Shown: positions 24,124 to 33,716 of the stretch, piece after piece
How positions within the stretch are numbered: position 1 is the first letter of the stretch
How the letters are laid out: each line of letters begins with the position of its first letter
Origin: Erysipelotrichaceae bacterium
GTDB taxonomy: Bacteria; Bacillota_I; Bacilli_A; Erysipelotrichales; Erysipelotrichaceae
DNA length: 64,000 bases
Reading direction: 5' to 3'
Assembly: GCA_029101345.1 (NCBI GenBank)
Contig: JAQXQU010000101.1
Coordinates: 1 to 64,000 of the forward strand
The notes under the pieces: generated by a model
Databases searched by the model: none
Told to the model about the DNA's origin: nothing
What the model saw: only the letters and a program-made list of their open reading frames with translations
Made by a program: the position numbers and the translations under genes

Positions 24124-25515
24124 TTAGACAATATGCAGTAAATTGATGAGCAATAGCCATGCTAAGCCATAATAGGTTACAACTGCCACCAGGTCGTTGA
24201 CTGTTGTAATCAATGGTCCTGAGGCAACAGCTGGATCTACCCCAAGTTTATGGAAGAACATAGGAATCAGGGTACCAGTAAGCGATGAAATGATCATTGA
24301 GCACATTAAGGCAATGCCAACACAGCCAGAAATCAGGAAAGCCTGATGAAGAGGGTTGCCTTTGAAAAGATGGATATATAGTCCGATAATAACAAAAGTC
24401 ACAAGTCCGAGCAGCATGCCATTGCATAAGCCGACTTTGACTTCCTTGCCAACAAGTTTCAGCTTTTCCTTGCCTTGCAGATTCTCATCCATCAGTACAC
24501 GGATTGTAACAGCCAGTGATTGGGTTCCGACATTGCCGGACATATCAAGAATCAGGGACTGGAAGCAGATGACAATCGGAAGTGTTGCGACAACAGCCTC
24601 AAAAATGCCAACGACACTCGATACAGCTATGCCCAATACCAGAAGGGCAATTAGCCATGGAAGACGCTTTTTCATGGATTCTCCTGTTGTTTCCTGCAGA
24701 TCTTCTTCAGCAGTCAAACCAGCCAGCTTGGCATAATCGTCACCCATTTCATCATCAACTGCTTCAATGATATCCTGGGATGTGATAACGCCAATGACAT
24801 TTAGATCTTCATTTAGAACTGGCAGGGAATCTTCGGCGTAGTCCTTGATTCTTTCAATTGATTCATTGATCTTTTCGTGATCATTTAGATAGGGATAGGA
24901 AGTCATGATGAGTTCATCGAGGTCAACGCCATCCCTTGCTCTAATCAGATCCTTTAAATCCATGGCTCCATAGAATTTGCCTTCGGCATCTTCTACATAG
25001 ATGGTTGAAATATTGTCATTGTCAGCTGCCTGATTGATCAGTTCACGCATTGCTTCCCTGACTGACAGACCTTTCTTGATCAGGATGAAGTTGGTAGTCA
25101 TATATGATCCGATTTCATCATCTTCATATGATTGGATCAGTTCAATATCTTCTACTGATTCCTCATCCATCAGATCAGTAATGGCTTCTGAAACTTCATC
25201 ATCCATTTCTTCCAGAACATCAACTGCATCATCAGAATCCATGAAAGACAGGACTTCTGCTGCTTGTTCGAGTTCGATTTCCAGGAAGTATTCATCAACA
25301 TTTTCAATATAGGAGAAGATTTCAGAAATCATCTCAGAACCAAGAATTGGATAGAGATGTTTTCTTTCTTCAGGTGTCAGATGCTCAAAAGCACCAGCTA
25401 TATCGTTCTCATGGTAATCAGAAAGCTTTTCCTTGATTTCTTCATTACTTAGGCCAGAACGGATGATACCGATGATTTCATCGATGAATTTGAATTCATT
25501 GTTTTCGTTTTCCAT
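24124..25515 (-). CDS. mgtE: Magnesium transporter MgtE
   Basis: Mg2+-gated channel/transporter of 463 aa. It has an acidic cytosolic N-domain (residues 1-135), two CBS domains (about 140-265, including ITSQDIIEAVDDEMG), a plug helix and five membrane segments at the C-terminus. The conserved pore-region motif SGNVGTQSL is present. In this family the cytosolic domains close the pore when Mg2+ is high. Its ribosome binding site AAAAGGAGG is strong but lies in a leader with a small upstream ORF and competing pairings, so translation is probably regulated. It forms its own transcription unit after the proS terminator. Confidence 0.95.
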   Translation of the reverse strand: MENENNEFKFIDEIIGIIRSGLSNEEIKEKLSDYHENDIAGAFEHLTPEERKHLYPILGSEMISEIFSYIENVDEYFLEIELEQAAEVLSFMDSDDAVDVLEEMDDEVSEAITDLMDEESVEDIELIQSYEDDEIGSYMTTNFILIKKGLSVREAMRELINQAADNDNISTIYVEDAEGKFYGAMDLKDLIRARDGVDLDELIMTSYPYLNDHEKINESIERIKDYAEDSLPVLNEDLNVIGVITSQDIIEAVDDEMGDDYAKLAGLTAEEDLQETTGESMKKRLPWLIALLVLGIAVSSVVGIFEAVVATLPIVICFQSLILDMSGNVGTQSLAVTIRVLMDENLQGKEKLKLVGKEVKVGLCNGMLLGLVTFVIIGLYIHLFKGNPLHQAFLISGCVGIALMCSMIISSLTGTLIPMFFHKLGVDPAVASGPLITTVNDLVAVVTYYGLAWLLLINLLHIV

Positions 25516-25516
25516 A

Positions 25517-25582
25517 TTTGCCTCCTTTTTTAATTTAAGCAGGCAAAACTATCATCAAAGGACAAAGGAGCCCTTTGATAGT
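25517..25582 (-). promoter_or_regulatory. mgtE leader: hairpin, anti-Shine-Dalgarno and SD-sequestering stem
   Basis: On the minus strand an 11-bp hairpin (ACTATCAAAGG with CCTTTGA-tga-TAGT, one 3-nt bulge, 25548-25582) carries CTCCTTT in its loop, the exact complement of AAAGGAG in the mgtE ribosome binding site (25521-25531). A second stem, TTTGCCT (25541-25547) with AGGCAAA (25517-25523), covers the 3' part of that site. These alternatives overlap the end of the leader ORF, as in translational attenuators. The pairings are visible in the sequence; the switching is inference. Confidence 0.55.
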
Positions 25583-25638
25583 GTCGTGTCTGCTTTAGAT
25601 GCTATGTATGTATCTGTACAACTATCCGGGTGTTCCAT
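25555..25638 (-). CDS. 27-codon leader peptide upstream of mgtE
   Basis: A short ORF starting MEHPDSCTD and ending SFVL, with its own strong ribosome binding site (AAAAGGAGG, 7 nt before the ATG) and a TGA stop 39 nt before the mgtE ATG. It occupies most of the mgtE leader, and its last codons (GGC TCC TTT GTC CTT) overlap a hairpin loop complementary to the mgtE ribosome binding site. The acidic/proline-rich N-terminus resembles the start of E. coli MgtL (MEPDP), where such residues destabilise ribosomes at low Mg2+. This suggests a regulatory peptide rather than a functional protein. Too short for standard gene callers. Confidence 0.6.
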   Translation of the reverse strand: MEHPDSCTDTYIASKADTTLSKGSFVL

Positions 25639-25660
25639 AAAGTCCTCCTTTTCCATGTCT

Positions 25661-25666
25661 ATTTTA
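25661..25666 (-). promoter_or_regulatory. mgtE leader promoter, extended -10
   Basis: TAAAAT preceded by TGC (extended -10) on the minus strand, about 23 nt before the leader-peptide ATG. The -35 region lies within the proS terminator and is poor. Confidence 0.55.
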
Positions 25667-25674
25667 GCATAAGA

Positions 25675-25696
25675 AAAAAGCGTAGATACGCTTTTT
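25675..25696 (-). terminator. proS terminator
   Basis: Perfect 9-bp stem AAAAAGCGT / ACGCTTTTT around an AGAT-type loop, ending in a T-run on the minus strand directly after the proS stop codon. It separates proS from the mgtE unit. Confidence 0.8.
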
Positions 25697-27385
25697 CTAA
25701 TGGCATTTTTCAACTAATTCAGCAATGGCTTCGTCAACACTGAGTTCTTTTGCTTCAGAGGCATTGCGTGGCTTGAGTTCAACAATGCCTTCCTTGGCCT
25801 TCCTGCCAACATTGATACGGTAAGGAATGCCAATCAGTTCAGAGTCATTGAATTTGACACCTGGCCTTTCATCACGGTCATCAAGAATGCACTCAACTCC
25901 CAAATCATTTAGACGATCATAGATTTCATTGCCAATTCGGACCTGTTCCTCATCCTTGGTGGCCATTATCAGGATGATGACCTTGTATGGAGCAATATTC
26001 AGTGGCCAGATAATGCCTTTTTCATCATGGTTCTGTTCAACAATGGCGGCCATTGTTCTTCCTAGACCAATGCCATATGATCCCATCCAGACATCCTGCA
26101 GCTTATTTGCTTCATCGGCATACTGCAGTTCCATTGCCTTAGCATATTTTGTACCCAGTTTGAAGGTATTGCCAATTTCAATGCCTTTTTCAAAGTAAAG
26201 CTTGCCACCACAGATAGGGCAAATATCACCTTCCTTGACATTGACAATATCACCACATAGATCATAGCTAAAGTCGGATAGATTGCAATTGATGTAGTGA
26301 TAGCCGTTTTCGTTGGCACCAACTATGAAGTTCTTCATATTGAGAACATCACGGTCAACAACAATTCTTGCGCCCTTTAGTCCAACTGGACCACAATAGC
26401 CAGGAACTGCATTGGAAGCAGCAATCAGTTCATCGCTGGCAAAGCCGATTTCCTTAGCTCCCAGGAGCTTGAGAACCTTGGTTTCATTGAGTTCACGATC
26501 ACCTCTGATAAAGAGGATGGTCAATTGGCCATCAACATCCATCAACAATGCCTTGACTGACTTGCTATAAGGCATCTTGAGGAAATCGCAGACTTCTTCA
26601 ATTGATTTCTGATGAGGTGTTTCAACCTTTGCAAGCTGCTTTGTCTCTTCATTTTCACAAGCAGACTCTACACATTCAGCAATCTCAATATTTGATGAGA
26701 AAGCACATCTGTCACATTTGACAACCGTATCTTCGCCAATAGGGGAGATAGCCTGGAATTCTTCTGATAAAAGGCCACCCATGATGCCAGTATCAGCTTT
26801 GACAATGGAATATTTGATGCCCATTTCATCAAAAGAAGCCTTATAGGCATTGAACATCTTCTGATAGGATACATCAAGTCCTGCTTCATCCTTGTCAAAG
26901 GAATAAGCATCCTTCATGACAAATTCCTTTACTCTGATCAGACCATAGCGGGCACGAGGTTCATCGCGGTATTTGGTTTGGAACTGATAGAGGTTGAATG
27001 GCATGTTCTTATAGGACTTGATCATGGACTTGGCTGCAAAAGCAAAGAGCTCTTCATGGGTAGGCCCAAGACAGAAGTCCTTGCAGTTACGGTCTTTCAA
27101 GGAAAAGACCGAGGGGCCGAAACCTGCTAGTCTTCCCGATTTATCGTAATATTCACTGGCAATAAGTGCCGGCATTTTCAGCTCCTGGGCACCCGCCTTG
27201 TTCATATGCTTGCGTATGATGTTCTCAATGTTGTTTTGGACCTTTAGTCCCATTGGGAGCATCATATAGACACCTGCTGAAGTCTTTTTGATATAGCCAG
27301 CCTTGACAAGAAGATTGCCACTATCTGAATCTTCGTCTCTGACATCTTCACGCAATGTGAAGAAATAGGATTCCTTTAACTTCAT
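25697..27385 (-). CDS. proS: Prolyl-tRNA synthetase (bacterial type)
   Basis: Class II synthetase of 562 aa. Motif 2 (RDEPRARYGLIRVKEFVMKDAYSF) and motif 3 (GSYGIGLGRTMAAI) are clear. The bacterial-type insertion (editing) domain lies between them at about 225-385, including HQKSIEEV and KVLKLLG, so mischarged Ala-tRNA-Pro can be hydrolysed in cis. An additional CPICGGKLYFEKG stretch is typical of the type. A strong AAGGAGG ribosome binding site and an extended -10 (TGATATAAT, 27409-27417) precede it. Unlike valS and thrS it has no T-box: only about 24 nt lie between promoter and start. Confidence 0.96.
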   Translation of the reverse strand: MKLKESYFFTLREDVRDEDSDSGNLLVKAGYIKKTSAGVYMMLPMGLKVQNNIENIIRKHMNKAGAQELKMPALIASEYYDKSGRLAGFGPSVFSLKDRNCKDFCLGPTHEELFAFAAKSMIKSYKNMPFNLYQFQTKYRDEPRARYGLIRVKEFVMKDAYSFDKDEAGLDVSYQKMFNAYKASFDEMGIKYSIVKADTGIMGGLLSEEFQAISPIGEDTVVKCDRCAFSSNIEIAECVESACENEETKQLAKVETPHQKSIEEVCDFLKMPYSKSVKALLMDVDGQLTILFIRGDRELNETKVLKLLGAKEIGFASDELIAASNAVPGYCGPVGLKGARIVVDRDVLNMKNFIVGANENGYHYINCNLSDFSYDLCGDIVNVKEGDICPICGGKLYFEKGIEIGNTFKLGTKYAKAMELQYADEANKLQDVWMGSYGIGLGRTMAAIVEQNHDEKGIIWPLNIAPYKVIILIMATKDEEQVRIGNEIYDRLNDLGVECILDDRDERPGVKFNDSELIGIPYRINVGRKAKEGIVELKPRNASEAKELSVDEAIAELVEKCH

Positions 27386-27408
27386 AAGCTTCCTCCTTAA
27401 ACTACTTG

Positions 27409-27414
27409 ATTATA
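27409..27414 (-). promoter_or_regulatory. proS promoter, extended -10
   Basis: TATAAT preceded by TGA on the minus strand, 24 nt before the proS ATG, with a strong ribosome binding site in between. No clear -35. Confidence 0.55.
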
Positions 27415-27455
27415 TCATATTAAACTTTTTTTATCCCTTTAGGATGTTTGTATGA

Positions 27456-27461
27456 TAAGAT
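27456..27461 (+). promoter_or_regulatory. guaB promoter, extended -10
   Basis: TAAGAT preceded by TGA. The predicted start leaves only about 14 nt of leader, holding the AAGAGG ribosome binding site for the ATG at 27482. Confidence 0.5.
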
Positions 27462-27481
27462 ATCTGCAATAAGAGGTGAAT

Positions 27482-28993
27482 ATGGCAAAGTTTTTTGAAG
27501 AAGTTTCTCGTACATTTAATGAATACCTGATTGTTCCTGGCTATTCTTCAGCAGAACATACACCAGACAAGGTTTCCCTAAAGACGCCTTTGGTCAAGTT
27601 CAAAAAAGGCGAAGAGCCAGCAATCGCATTAAAGATACCGATGGTTTCAGCAATTATGCAATCAGTTTCCAATGATACTATGGCTGTTGCTTTGGCCAAG
27701 GAAGGCGGTGTCAGTTTCATTTATGGTTCCCAGACTATTGAAGAAGAAGCGGAAATGGTCAAAAGAGCCAAGAACTACAAAGCTGGCTTTGTACTATCTG
27801 ATTCCAATGTCCAGCCTGATACAACAATCACTGAGCTGATTGAACTTGTTAAAAGAACCGGTCATTCAACAGTTGCGGTTACAGCTGATGGCAGTCCGCA
27901 TGGTAAATTGCTAGGCCTGATTACCAGCCGTGACTACCGCATTAGCCGCGTTGATATGTTATCAAAGGTCTCTGAACATATGACATCGATTGAACATCTG
28001 ATCTGCGGTCATGTTTCAATGTCCTTAGGTGAATGCAATGACATGATCTGGGATAATAAGCTCAATACGCTTCCTATCCTTGATGATGATGGCAACTTGC
28101 AGTATATGGTCTTTAGAAAAGACTATGATTCCCATAAGGAATATCCAAATGAAATGCTTGACAAGTACAAGAGATATGTGGTTGGTGCCGGCATCAATAC
28201 CAGAGACTATGCACAACGCGTTCCTGCGCTTGTCAATGCGGGTGCAGATGTCTTGTGCATCGATTCATCGGAAGGCTTCTCACAGTTCCAGGCTGATACC
28301 ATCAAGTGGATCAGAGAACACTATGGCGATAATGTCAAGGTTGGCGCTGGTAATATCGTTGACCGTGATGGCTTCCGTTTCCTTGCCGAAGCAGGCGCTG
28401 ACTTTATCAAGATTGGCATTGGTGGCGGTTCTATCTGCATTACCAGAGAAACCAAAGGCATTGGCCGTGGTCAGGCAACGGCAGTTATTGAAGTTGCCAA
28501 GGCCCGTGACGAATATTTCGAAGAGACGGGAATCTATGTTCCAATCTGCTCGGATGGTGGCATTGTCTATGACCATCACATCACATTGGCATTGGCTATG
28601 GGTGCTGACTTTGTCATGCTGGGCCGTTATTTCTCAAGGTTTGAGGAATCACCAACTAATAAGATCATGATCAAGGGATCATATTATAAGGAATACTGGG
28701 GCGAAGGCTCCAACCGTGCTCGCAACTGGCAAAGATATGACCATGGTGGCAAGAAGACTTATCTGGCATTTGAAGAGGGCGTTGATTCCTATGTACCTTA
28801 TGCTGGTACCTTGAAGGATAATGTCAATACAACACTTTTGAAGGTCAAGTCAACCATGTGCAATTGCGGTGCTCTGACAATTTCTGAACTAAGGGAAAAG
28901 GCAAGGCTGACTGTTGTATCATCGACTTCCATTGTTGAAGGCGGTGCACATGATGTCATTATCAAAAACAGAAACGACTCATTCGAAAACTAG
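27482..28993 (+). CDS. guaB: IMP dehydrogenase
   Basis: Oxidises IMP to XMP, the committed step of guanine nucleotide synthesis. The 503-aa protein is a TIM barrel with a CBS-pair insertion (about residues 95-215, with GLITSRDYR). The catalytic cysteine loop is [21 protein letters not shown], and the IMP-binding [12 protein letters not shown] and MLGRYFSR loops follow. The start at 27482 follows an AAGAGG ribosome binding site; a GTG two codons upstream is less likely. This sequence has the longer loop and flap seen in a divergent bacterial IMPDH subgroup. It stands alone between its promoter and a strong terminator. Confidence 0.95.
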   Translation: MAKFFEEVSRTFNEYLIVPGYSSAEHTPDKVSLKTPLVKFKKGEEPAIALKIPMVSAIMQSVSNDTMAVALAKEGGVSFIYGSQTIEEEAEMVKRAKNYKAGFVLSDSNVQPDTTITELIELVKRTGHSTVAVTADGSPHGKLLGLITSRDYRISRVDMLSKVSEHMTSIEHLICGHVSMSLGECNDMIWDNKLNTLPILDDDGNLQYMVFRKDYDSHKEYPNEMLDKYKRYVVGAGINTRDYAQRVPALVNAGADVLCIDSSEGFSQFQADTIKWIREHYGDNVKVGAGNIVDRDGFRFLAEAGADFIKIGIGGGSICITRETKGIGRGQATAVIEVAKARDEYFEETGIYVPICSDGGIVYDHHITLALAMGADFVMLGRYFSRFEESPTNKIMIKGSYYKEYWGEGSNRARNWQRYDHGGKKTYLAFEEGVDSYVPYAGTLKDNVNTTLLKVKSTMCNCGALTISELREKARLTVVSSTSIVEGGAHDVIIKNRNDSFEN

Positions 28994-29000
28994 CTTTACT

Positions 29001-29028
29001 AGCATTGGCAAATTGCCAATGCTTTTTT
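29001..29028 (+). terminator. guaB terminator
   Basis: AGCATTGGCA pairs with TGCCAATGCT across a 3-nt or larger loop, followed by TTTTTT. Confidence 0.85.
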
Positions 29029-29043
29029 AATAAGCAATAAAAA

Positions 29044-29064
29044 AAGAAGTTCTGAGAACTTCTT
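29044..29064 (-). terminator. rpsT terminator
   Basis: AAGAAGTTC / GAACTTCTT stem with a 3-nt loop, followed by a T-run on the minus strand after the rpsT stop. Confidence 0.8.
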
Positions 29065-29073
29065 GGCTCTTTA

Positions 29074-29334
29074 TTATAAGCTTGCGACAGCTTTAGCTAA
29101 ACGTGACTTCTGTCTAGCAACAAAGTTCTTTGACTTCAGATTATCAGCTTGTGCCTTATCTAAAAGAGAGTTGCATGTATTGAATGCATTAACAGCGTCT
29201 TCCTTATTGCCAGCTTCTACAGCAGCATTGACTTTCTTGATAGCAGTCTTTAAGCGGCTCTTAGCTGAATTGTTAGCAAGGTTTTTCTTAGCATTTGTTA
29301 ATGTTCTCTTCTTCTGAGACTTGATATTTGCCAT
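29074..29334 (-). CDS. rpsT: 30S ribosomal protein S20
   Basis: Small basic 16S rRNA-binding protein of the 30S body, 86 aa. The start MANIKSQKKR, the TAIKK stretch and the C-terminal NFVARQKSRLAKAV are typical of bS20. I begin at 29334 with an AGGAGG ribosome binding site; a longer frame to 29436 would run through the promoter and add 34 non-family residues. It is monocistronic, with its own promoter and terminator, and convergent with guaB. Confidence 0.97.
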   Translation of the reverse strand: MANIKSQKKRTLTNAKKNLANNSAKSRLKTAIKKVNAAVEAGNKEDAVNAFNTCNSLLDKAQADNLKSKNFVARQKSRLAKAVASL

Positions 29335-29365
29335 AGTTCCTCCTTTTATACCAATACGCTTTAAT

Positions 29366-29394
29366 ATTGTAGCAAACCGATTTTTAAAATGCAA
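29366..29394 (-). promoter_or_regulatory. rpsT promoter
   Basis: -35 TTGCAT (29389-29394), exact 17-bp spacer, -10 TACAAT (29366-29371) on the minus strand, with TTGC before the -10 (extended element). One of the best promoters in the window, fitting a ribosomal protein gene. Confidence 0.75.
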
Positions 29395-29444
29395 TATCAA
29401 GCCCAATTTATCGCCTGATTCTTTTTGTTTTGCCAAAGATAGGT

Positions 29445-29450
29445 TATAAT
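29445..29450 (+). promoter_or_regulatory. fmt promoter -10, near-leaderless
   Basis: TATAAT ends 9 nt before the fmt ATG, with no ribosome binding site. The mRNA would have a 0-3 nt leader. Confidence 0.6.
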
Positions 29451-29459
29451 CTTACTGTT

Positions 29460-30413
29460 ATGAATAGCAAGAGAATTGTATTTATGGGTACGCCTTTGTT
29501 TGCGGCTACCGTTTTAGAAGGACTGTTGAATGCCAATTACAATATTGTTGGCGTTGTTACACAAACTGATAAGAAAGTCGGAAGAAAGCAACAGCTTTCC
29601 TATTCCAAAGTCAAGGAAGTAGCTATTGCCCATGGCATTGATGTCTTCCAGCCGGAAAGGATCAAGGATGACTATGCTTTTGTCATTGATAAGAAGCCTG
29701 ATCTCATTATTACCAGCGCCTATGGCCAATTCATTCCCAAGGCCTTGCTTGATTGCCCGCCATATGGCTGCATCAATACTCATGCTTCACTTCTTCCAAG
29801 GTATCGTGGTGGTGCACCGATCCAACGTTCAATTATCAATGGTGAAAAGGAAAGCGGTGTTTCCATCATTTATATGACTGAGAAGATGGATGAAGGTGAT
29901 ATCCTGCTTCAAAAAGCATTGCCTATTGCAATAGATGATACAAATGAAACCCTCTTTGAAAAGCTTTCCGATTTGGCAAAGGACATGTTGCTGGAACTGT
30001 TGCCTGATCTTTTTGCTGGCAATATCCATCCTGTTGCACAAAACAATAACGAAGCCAGCTATGCCTATAATCTTAAGAAAGAAGAGGAATTCATAAGCTT
30101 TGATGATGATGTCAGAAGAGTCTATGATCATATCCGAGGCTTATTGAAGAATCCTGGTGCTTATGGCATTCTTGACGGCAAGAAGTTCAAGTTTATGGAA
30201 GTTGGATATCAAGCATGTGATAAAGAACTGATGCCGGGAACACTAGCATCTAATAAAGATAATCCGGTCTTAATAGCTTGCAGAAACGGCTATATCATAG
30301 TCAAGAGAATCCAGCCTGAAGGAAAAAAGGAGATGGATAGCAAGTCCTTCTATAATGGCCAGGGCCGAAATCTAGTAGGACATCAATTTGAAAGGAAGAT
30401 TGCCAATGGATAA
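29460..30413 (+). CDS. fmt: Methionyl-tRNA formyltransferase
   Basis: Formylates initiator Met-tRNA with 10-formyl-THF. The 317-aa protein has the formyltransferase domain with [11 protein letters not shown] at the start, the catalytic region [24 protein letters not shown] (Asn and His of the active site) and the C-terminal OB-like domain. The ATG at 29460 is chosen because the family motif starts a few residues later; the longer frame from 29430 spans the -10 box. No ribosome binding site is present, so the transcript is probably leaderless or nearly so. Overlaps lepA by 8 nt. Deformylase (def), the opposing enzyme, is at 47.0 kb. Confidence 0.95.
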   Translation: MNSKRIVFMGTPLFAATVLEGLLNANYNIVGVVTQTDKKVGRKQQLSYSKVKEVAIAHGIDVFQPERIKDDYAFVIDKKPDLIITSAYGQFIPKALLDCPPYGCINTHASLLPRYRGGAPIQRSIINGEKESGVSIIYMTEKMDEGDILLQKALPIAIDDTNETLFEKLSDLAKDMLLELLPDLFAGNIHPVAQNNNEASYAYNLKKEEEFISFDDDVRRVYDHIRGLLKNPGAYGILDGKKFKFMEVGYQACDKELMPGTLASNKDNPVLIACRNGYIIVKRIQPEGKKEMDSKSFYNGQGRNLVGHQFERKIANG

Positions 30414-32211
30414 AAGCAAAATCAGAAACTTTTCCATCATTGCCCATATTGATCATGGCAAGTCAACATTGGCTGACCGCATTCTTGAACTGACGGAAAC
30501 CATAACCAAAAGAGAGATGGAGGACCAGATTCTGGATTCCTTGGATCTTGAAAGGGAAAGAGGCATTACCATTAAACTCAATGTTGTTCAATTGAAATAC
30601 CGGAGCAAGGACGGAGAAGACTACATCTTCCATCTGATTGATACACCGGGCCATGTTGACTTTACCTATGAAGTATCAAGATCATTAGCAGCTTGCGATG
30701 GTGCAGTTTTGGTTGTGGATGCGGCTCAGGGGGTGGAAGCCCAAACATTGGCTAATGTCTATCTGGCTCTTGATAATGATCTGGAAATCCTGCCAGTTAT
30801 CAATAAGATTGATCTGCCTAGTGCTGATGTTGAAAGAGTCAAGAAGGAAATTGAAGACATTATTGGCATTGACTGTTCGGATGCTCCATGCATTTCTGCC
30901 AAGACAGGTCTTAATGTTGAGGATGTTCTTGAAGGCATTGTCAAATATCTGCCTAGTCCAAAAGGTGAAAAGGAGAAGCCTTTGAAAGCTCTGGTCTTTG
31001 ACTCATATTATGACTCCTACCGTGGTGTAGTTGTCTTCATCTGCGTCAAGGATGGTGAAGTCAAAACCGGTGACAAAATCAGATTCTTTGAATCTGATGC
31101 CATCTATGAAGTGACGGAAGTTGGTGTGAAGGTGCCAAAGGAAATCAGAAAGGAAAGTCTCCAAGCTGGTGAAGTTGGCTATTTATGTGCTTCCATCAAG
31201 TCAATTCAGGATGTTCATGTTGGTGATACTTTGACAAATGCCGAAAAGCCTTGCGCTCAGGCATTGCCTGGTTACCGTAAGATGAATCCAATGGTCTATT
31301 GTGGTCTTTATCCAACTGATAATGCCAAATACAATGACTTGCGTGATGCATTGGAAAAGCTGCAGCTCAATGACTCTTCACTGACTTTTGAGGCTGAATC
31401 ATCAAAGGCTTTGGGCTTTGGCTTCAGGTTAGGCTTCCTGGGTCTTCTTCATATGGAAGTCATTCAGGAAAGACTGGAAAGGGAATATGGACTAAGTCTT
31501 ATTGCTACAGCGCCATCGGTTATCTACAAGGTTGTTCTTACCAATGGTGAAGAAATGATGATTGACAACCCATCCATGTTGCCTGACCAGACTACCATTC
31601 ATCACATTGAGGAACCTTATGTCAAAGCTTCAATCATGGTGCCAAATGAATATATTGGCCCAATTATGGAATTGTCCCAGCAGAAAAGGGGCATCTATCA
31701 GGAAATGGTCTATCTTGATGATAATCGCAATCAGATCATTTATGAAATGCCTTTGTCTGAAGTAATCTTTGAATACTTTGACAAGCTTAAATCTGTCTCC
31801 AAGGGTTATGCATCCCTGGATTATGAGATGATAGGCTATCGTGAATCAAAGCTTGTCAAGATGGATATTCTGCTTAATGGTGAAATCGTCGATGCTTTGA
31901 GCATTATTGTTCATAAGGACTTTGCCTATAGCCGAGGCCAGGCCATTACTTCCAAATTGAAGGAACTGATTCCTTCTCATCAATTTGAAATACCAGTTCA
32001 GGCCGCTGTCAACAACAAGGTCATTGCCCGTACCAATATCAAAGCAGTACGAAAGAATGTCTTAGCCAAGTGCTATGGTGGTGACATTTCCCGTAAGAAG
32101 AAGCTTTTGGAAAAGCAAAAGGAAGGCAAGAAGCGAATGAAGGCAGTTGGCAGTGTTGAAATACCTCAGGAAGCTTTTATGGCTGTCCTGTCAATGGATG
32201 ATGACAAATAG
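30406..32211 (+). CDS. lepA: Elongation factor 4 (LepA)
   Basis: Ribosomal back-translocase/assembly-linked GTPase, 601 aa. G1 is [13 protein letters not shown], followed by the switch [16 protein letters not shown] (G3) and NKIDLP (G4). EF-G-like domains II, III and V follow, then the LepA-specific C-terminal domain (about 490-601, rich in Lys/Arg: [16 protein letters not shown]). The start at 30406 follows an AAGGAAG ribosome binding site within the fmt end. The end overlaps hemW by 11 nt; lepA-hemW adjacency is conserved in Bacillota. Confidence 0.97.
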   Translation: MDKSKIRNFSIIAHIDHGKSTLADRILELTETITKREMEDQILDSLDLERERGITIKLNVVQLKYRSKDGEDYIFHLIDTPGHVDFTYEVSRSLAACDGAVLVVDAAQGVEAQTLANVYLALDNDLEILPVINKIDLPSADVERVKKEIEDIIGIDCSDAPCISAKTGLNVEDVLEGIVKYLPSPKGEKEKPLKALVFDSYYDSYRGVVVFICVKDGEVKTGDKIRFFESDAIYEVTEVGVKVPKEIRKESLQAGEVGYLCASIKSIQDVHVGDTLTNAEKPCAQALPGYRKMNPMVYCGLYPTDNAKYNDLRDALEKLQLNDSSLTFEAESSKALGFGFRLGFLGLLHMEVIQERLEREYGLSLIATAPSVIYKVVLTNGEEMMIDNPSMLPDQTTIHHIEEPYVKASIMVPNEYIGPIMELSQQKRGIYQEMVYLDDNRNQIIYEMPLSEVIFEYFDKLKSVSKGYASLDYEMIGYRESKLVKMDILLNGEIVDALSIIVHKDFAYSRGQAITSKLKELIPSHQFEIPVQAAVNNKVIARTNIKAVRKNVLAKCYGGDISRKKKLLEKQKEGKKRMKAVGSVEIPQEAFMAVLSMDDDK

Positions 32212-33289
32212 GATACCACATTTATATCTCCATATCCCTTTCTGTTCAAGCATTTGCCATTATTGCGATTTTTGCCATGTCGTCTATGATCGAAAACTGG
32301 CATTGGATTATCTTGAAAAAATCAAAGCTGAATTAGCCGAATATGATGGCAATGCCTTTGATACCATCTATATTGGCGGAGGAACACCAACAGCTCTTGA
32401 CCATGATCTTTTTGCTTGCTTGCTTGATCTGATCAAGCCTTTTGCGGATAGTGCCAAAGAGATAACAATAGAGGCCAATCCTGAAAATCTTGATGATGAA
32501 AAGATTGATATGATTGTTGGCAGCGGCATCAACCGGATTTCTCTGGGCCTGCAATCGATCAATAATGAACTTCTGAAACTGATGAACCGCAAGCATCAGG
32601 CATTCGATTTTGCAAATACTGTCTATAAGCTGAAACAAAAAGGCTTAGGCAACATTTCTGTTGATCTCATGTATTCATTGCCTAAGCAGACGATGGAAAT
32701 GCTAAAGGAAAGCCTTGAATTTGTCGTTGGCCTGGATGTTCCCCATATCTCCATCTATTCCTTGACTATTGAAGAAAACTCGGTATTTGGCAAGCTTGGC
32801 TATCAGAGCCTTGATGAAGATATGGAAGCTGATATGTACGAATACATCATCAGTTACTTGCAAAACGAGGGCTATGACCATTATGAAACATCCAATTTTG
32901 CTAGAAATGGCCACTATTCCTTACATAACATTGGTTATTGGGACTATGATGATTTTTTAGGCATCGGCGCAGGAGCGGCATCCAAGATCAAAAGCCATCG
33001 CTATTGCAATACCCGAAATATCAGAAAATACATTGCTGAAGAAAAAGCTTATGATGAAGAGCTGACCTTAAGTGTTGAAGATCAGGAATTTGAAAACATC
33101 ATGATGTCCTTGCGCATGAAAAGGGGACTTGATCTAAAGCTTTTTTATGAACGCTATAACTGCAATTTCCTTGAAAAATACAAAGAGGAGATAGCAATGG
33201 ATGATCTTCTTGCATGCAAAGATGGCCATCTATTCTGTACCAATGGCAATATTCTCAATGAAGTGCTATTAAGATTCATCAAAGACTGA
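32201..33289 (+). CDS. hemW: Radical SAM heme chaperone HemW
   Basis: Member of the coproporphyrinogen III oxidase-like radical SAM family; HemW binds heme and is not a true HemN. The 362-aa protein begins with [19 protein letters not shown], giving the CxxxCxxC [4Fe-4S] motif plus the extra Cys. Next come [11 protein letters not shown] and the EANPENL and NRISLGLQS stretches. The C-terminal HemN domain ends with the NEVLLRF segment. The extended N-terminus of HemN is missing, supporting HemW. Start taken at 32201 (32198 also possible), overlapping lepA by 11 nt. Confidence 0.93.
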   Translation: MTNRIPHLYLHIPFCSSICHYCDFCHVVYDRKLALDYLEKIKAELAEYDGNAFDTIYIGGGTPTALDHDLFACLLDLIKPFADSAKEITIEANPENLDDEKIDMIVGSGINRISLGLQSINNELLKLMNRKHQAFDFANTVYKLKQKGLGNISVDLMYSLPKQTMEMLKESLEFVVGLDVPHISIYSLTIEENSVFGKLGYQSLDEDMEADMYEYIISYLQNEGYDHYETSNFARNGHYSLHNIGYWDYDDFLGIGAGAASKIKSHRYCNTRNIRKYIAEEKAYDEELTLSVEDQEFENIMMSLRMKRGLDLKLFYERYNCNFLEKYKEEIAMDDLLACKDGHLFCTNGNILNEVLLRFIKD

Positions 33290-33296
33290 TTTATCC

Positions 33297-33325
33297 TTGT
33301 AATTGGCATTTCTTATTGGTAAAAT
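33297..33325 (+). promoter_or_regulatory. rpsO promoter
   Basis: -35 TTGTAA (33297-33302), 17-bp spacer, -10 TAAAAT (33320-33325). Predicted start near 33332. Confidence 0.6.
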
Positions 33326-33331
33326 ATTAAT

Positions 33332-33406
33332 GCATTTCACCTGGGTTTTAGAAGATCTCCGATCTATTGCTCGGATGAAATCAAATAAGAGAAGGAGAAA
33401 TTTAAA
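33332..33406 (+). promoter_or_regulatory. rpsO 5' leader, possible S15 autoregulatory element
   Basis: A 75-nt leader with a small hairpin (TCCGA / TCGGA around 33358-33375) and flanking GATCT and GAAATC that could extend it, then an AGAAGGAG ribosome binding site. S15 is known to bind structured rpsO leaders in several phyla. This one cannot be matched by eye to a known class. Confidence 0.35.
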
Positions 33407-33673
33407 ATGTTATCAAAGGCTGAAAAGCAGGCCATCATCCAGAAGTACGCTAGATTTGAAGGCGATACTGGTTCTGTAGAAGTGCAGGTTGCAATCCTGA
33501 CTGAACAGATCAATCGTTTGACTGCCCATATGCAGGCAAACAAGAAGGACTTCCATTCCAATAGAGGTCTATTGATGATGGTTGGCAAGAGAAGAAGCTT
33601 TCTTGAGTATCTGAAGAGAACTGATGTCAACAGATATCGTGAACTTGTCAAGAACTTAGGTTTAAGAAAGTAG
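33407..33673 (+). CDS. rpsO: 30S ribosomal protein S15
   Basis: uS15, 88 aa, a primary 16S rRNA binder in the central domain of the 30S subunit. The signatures [38 protein letters not shown] and [10 protein letters not shown] are as expected, and the length is exactly that of the family. It begins [11 protein letters not shown] with an AAGGAG ribosome binding site. A strong terminator follows. pnp is usually the next gene, but here a TetR gene lies between them. Confidence 0.98.
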   Translation: MLSKAEKQAIIQKYARFEGDTGSVEVQVAILTEQINRLTAHMQANKKDFHSNRGLLMMVGKRRSFLEYLKRTDVNRYRELVKNLGLRK

Positions 33674-33684
33674 TTCTCAAAATT

Positions 33685-33707
33685 AGCTGCAGATGCAGCT
33701 TTTTTTA
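33685..33707 (+). terminator. rpsO terminator
   Basis: AGCTGC / GCAGCT stem with AGAT loop followed by TTTTTT. Confidence 0.8.
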
Positions 33708-33716
33708 TCCTAACTG

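Noticed and set aside
25517-25660. M-box (ykoK) Mg2+ riboswitch before mgtE
   Set aside because: The leader is only about 140 nt, is occupied by a short ORF with its own SD, and shows no M-box-like conserved core or terminator by eye.
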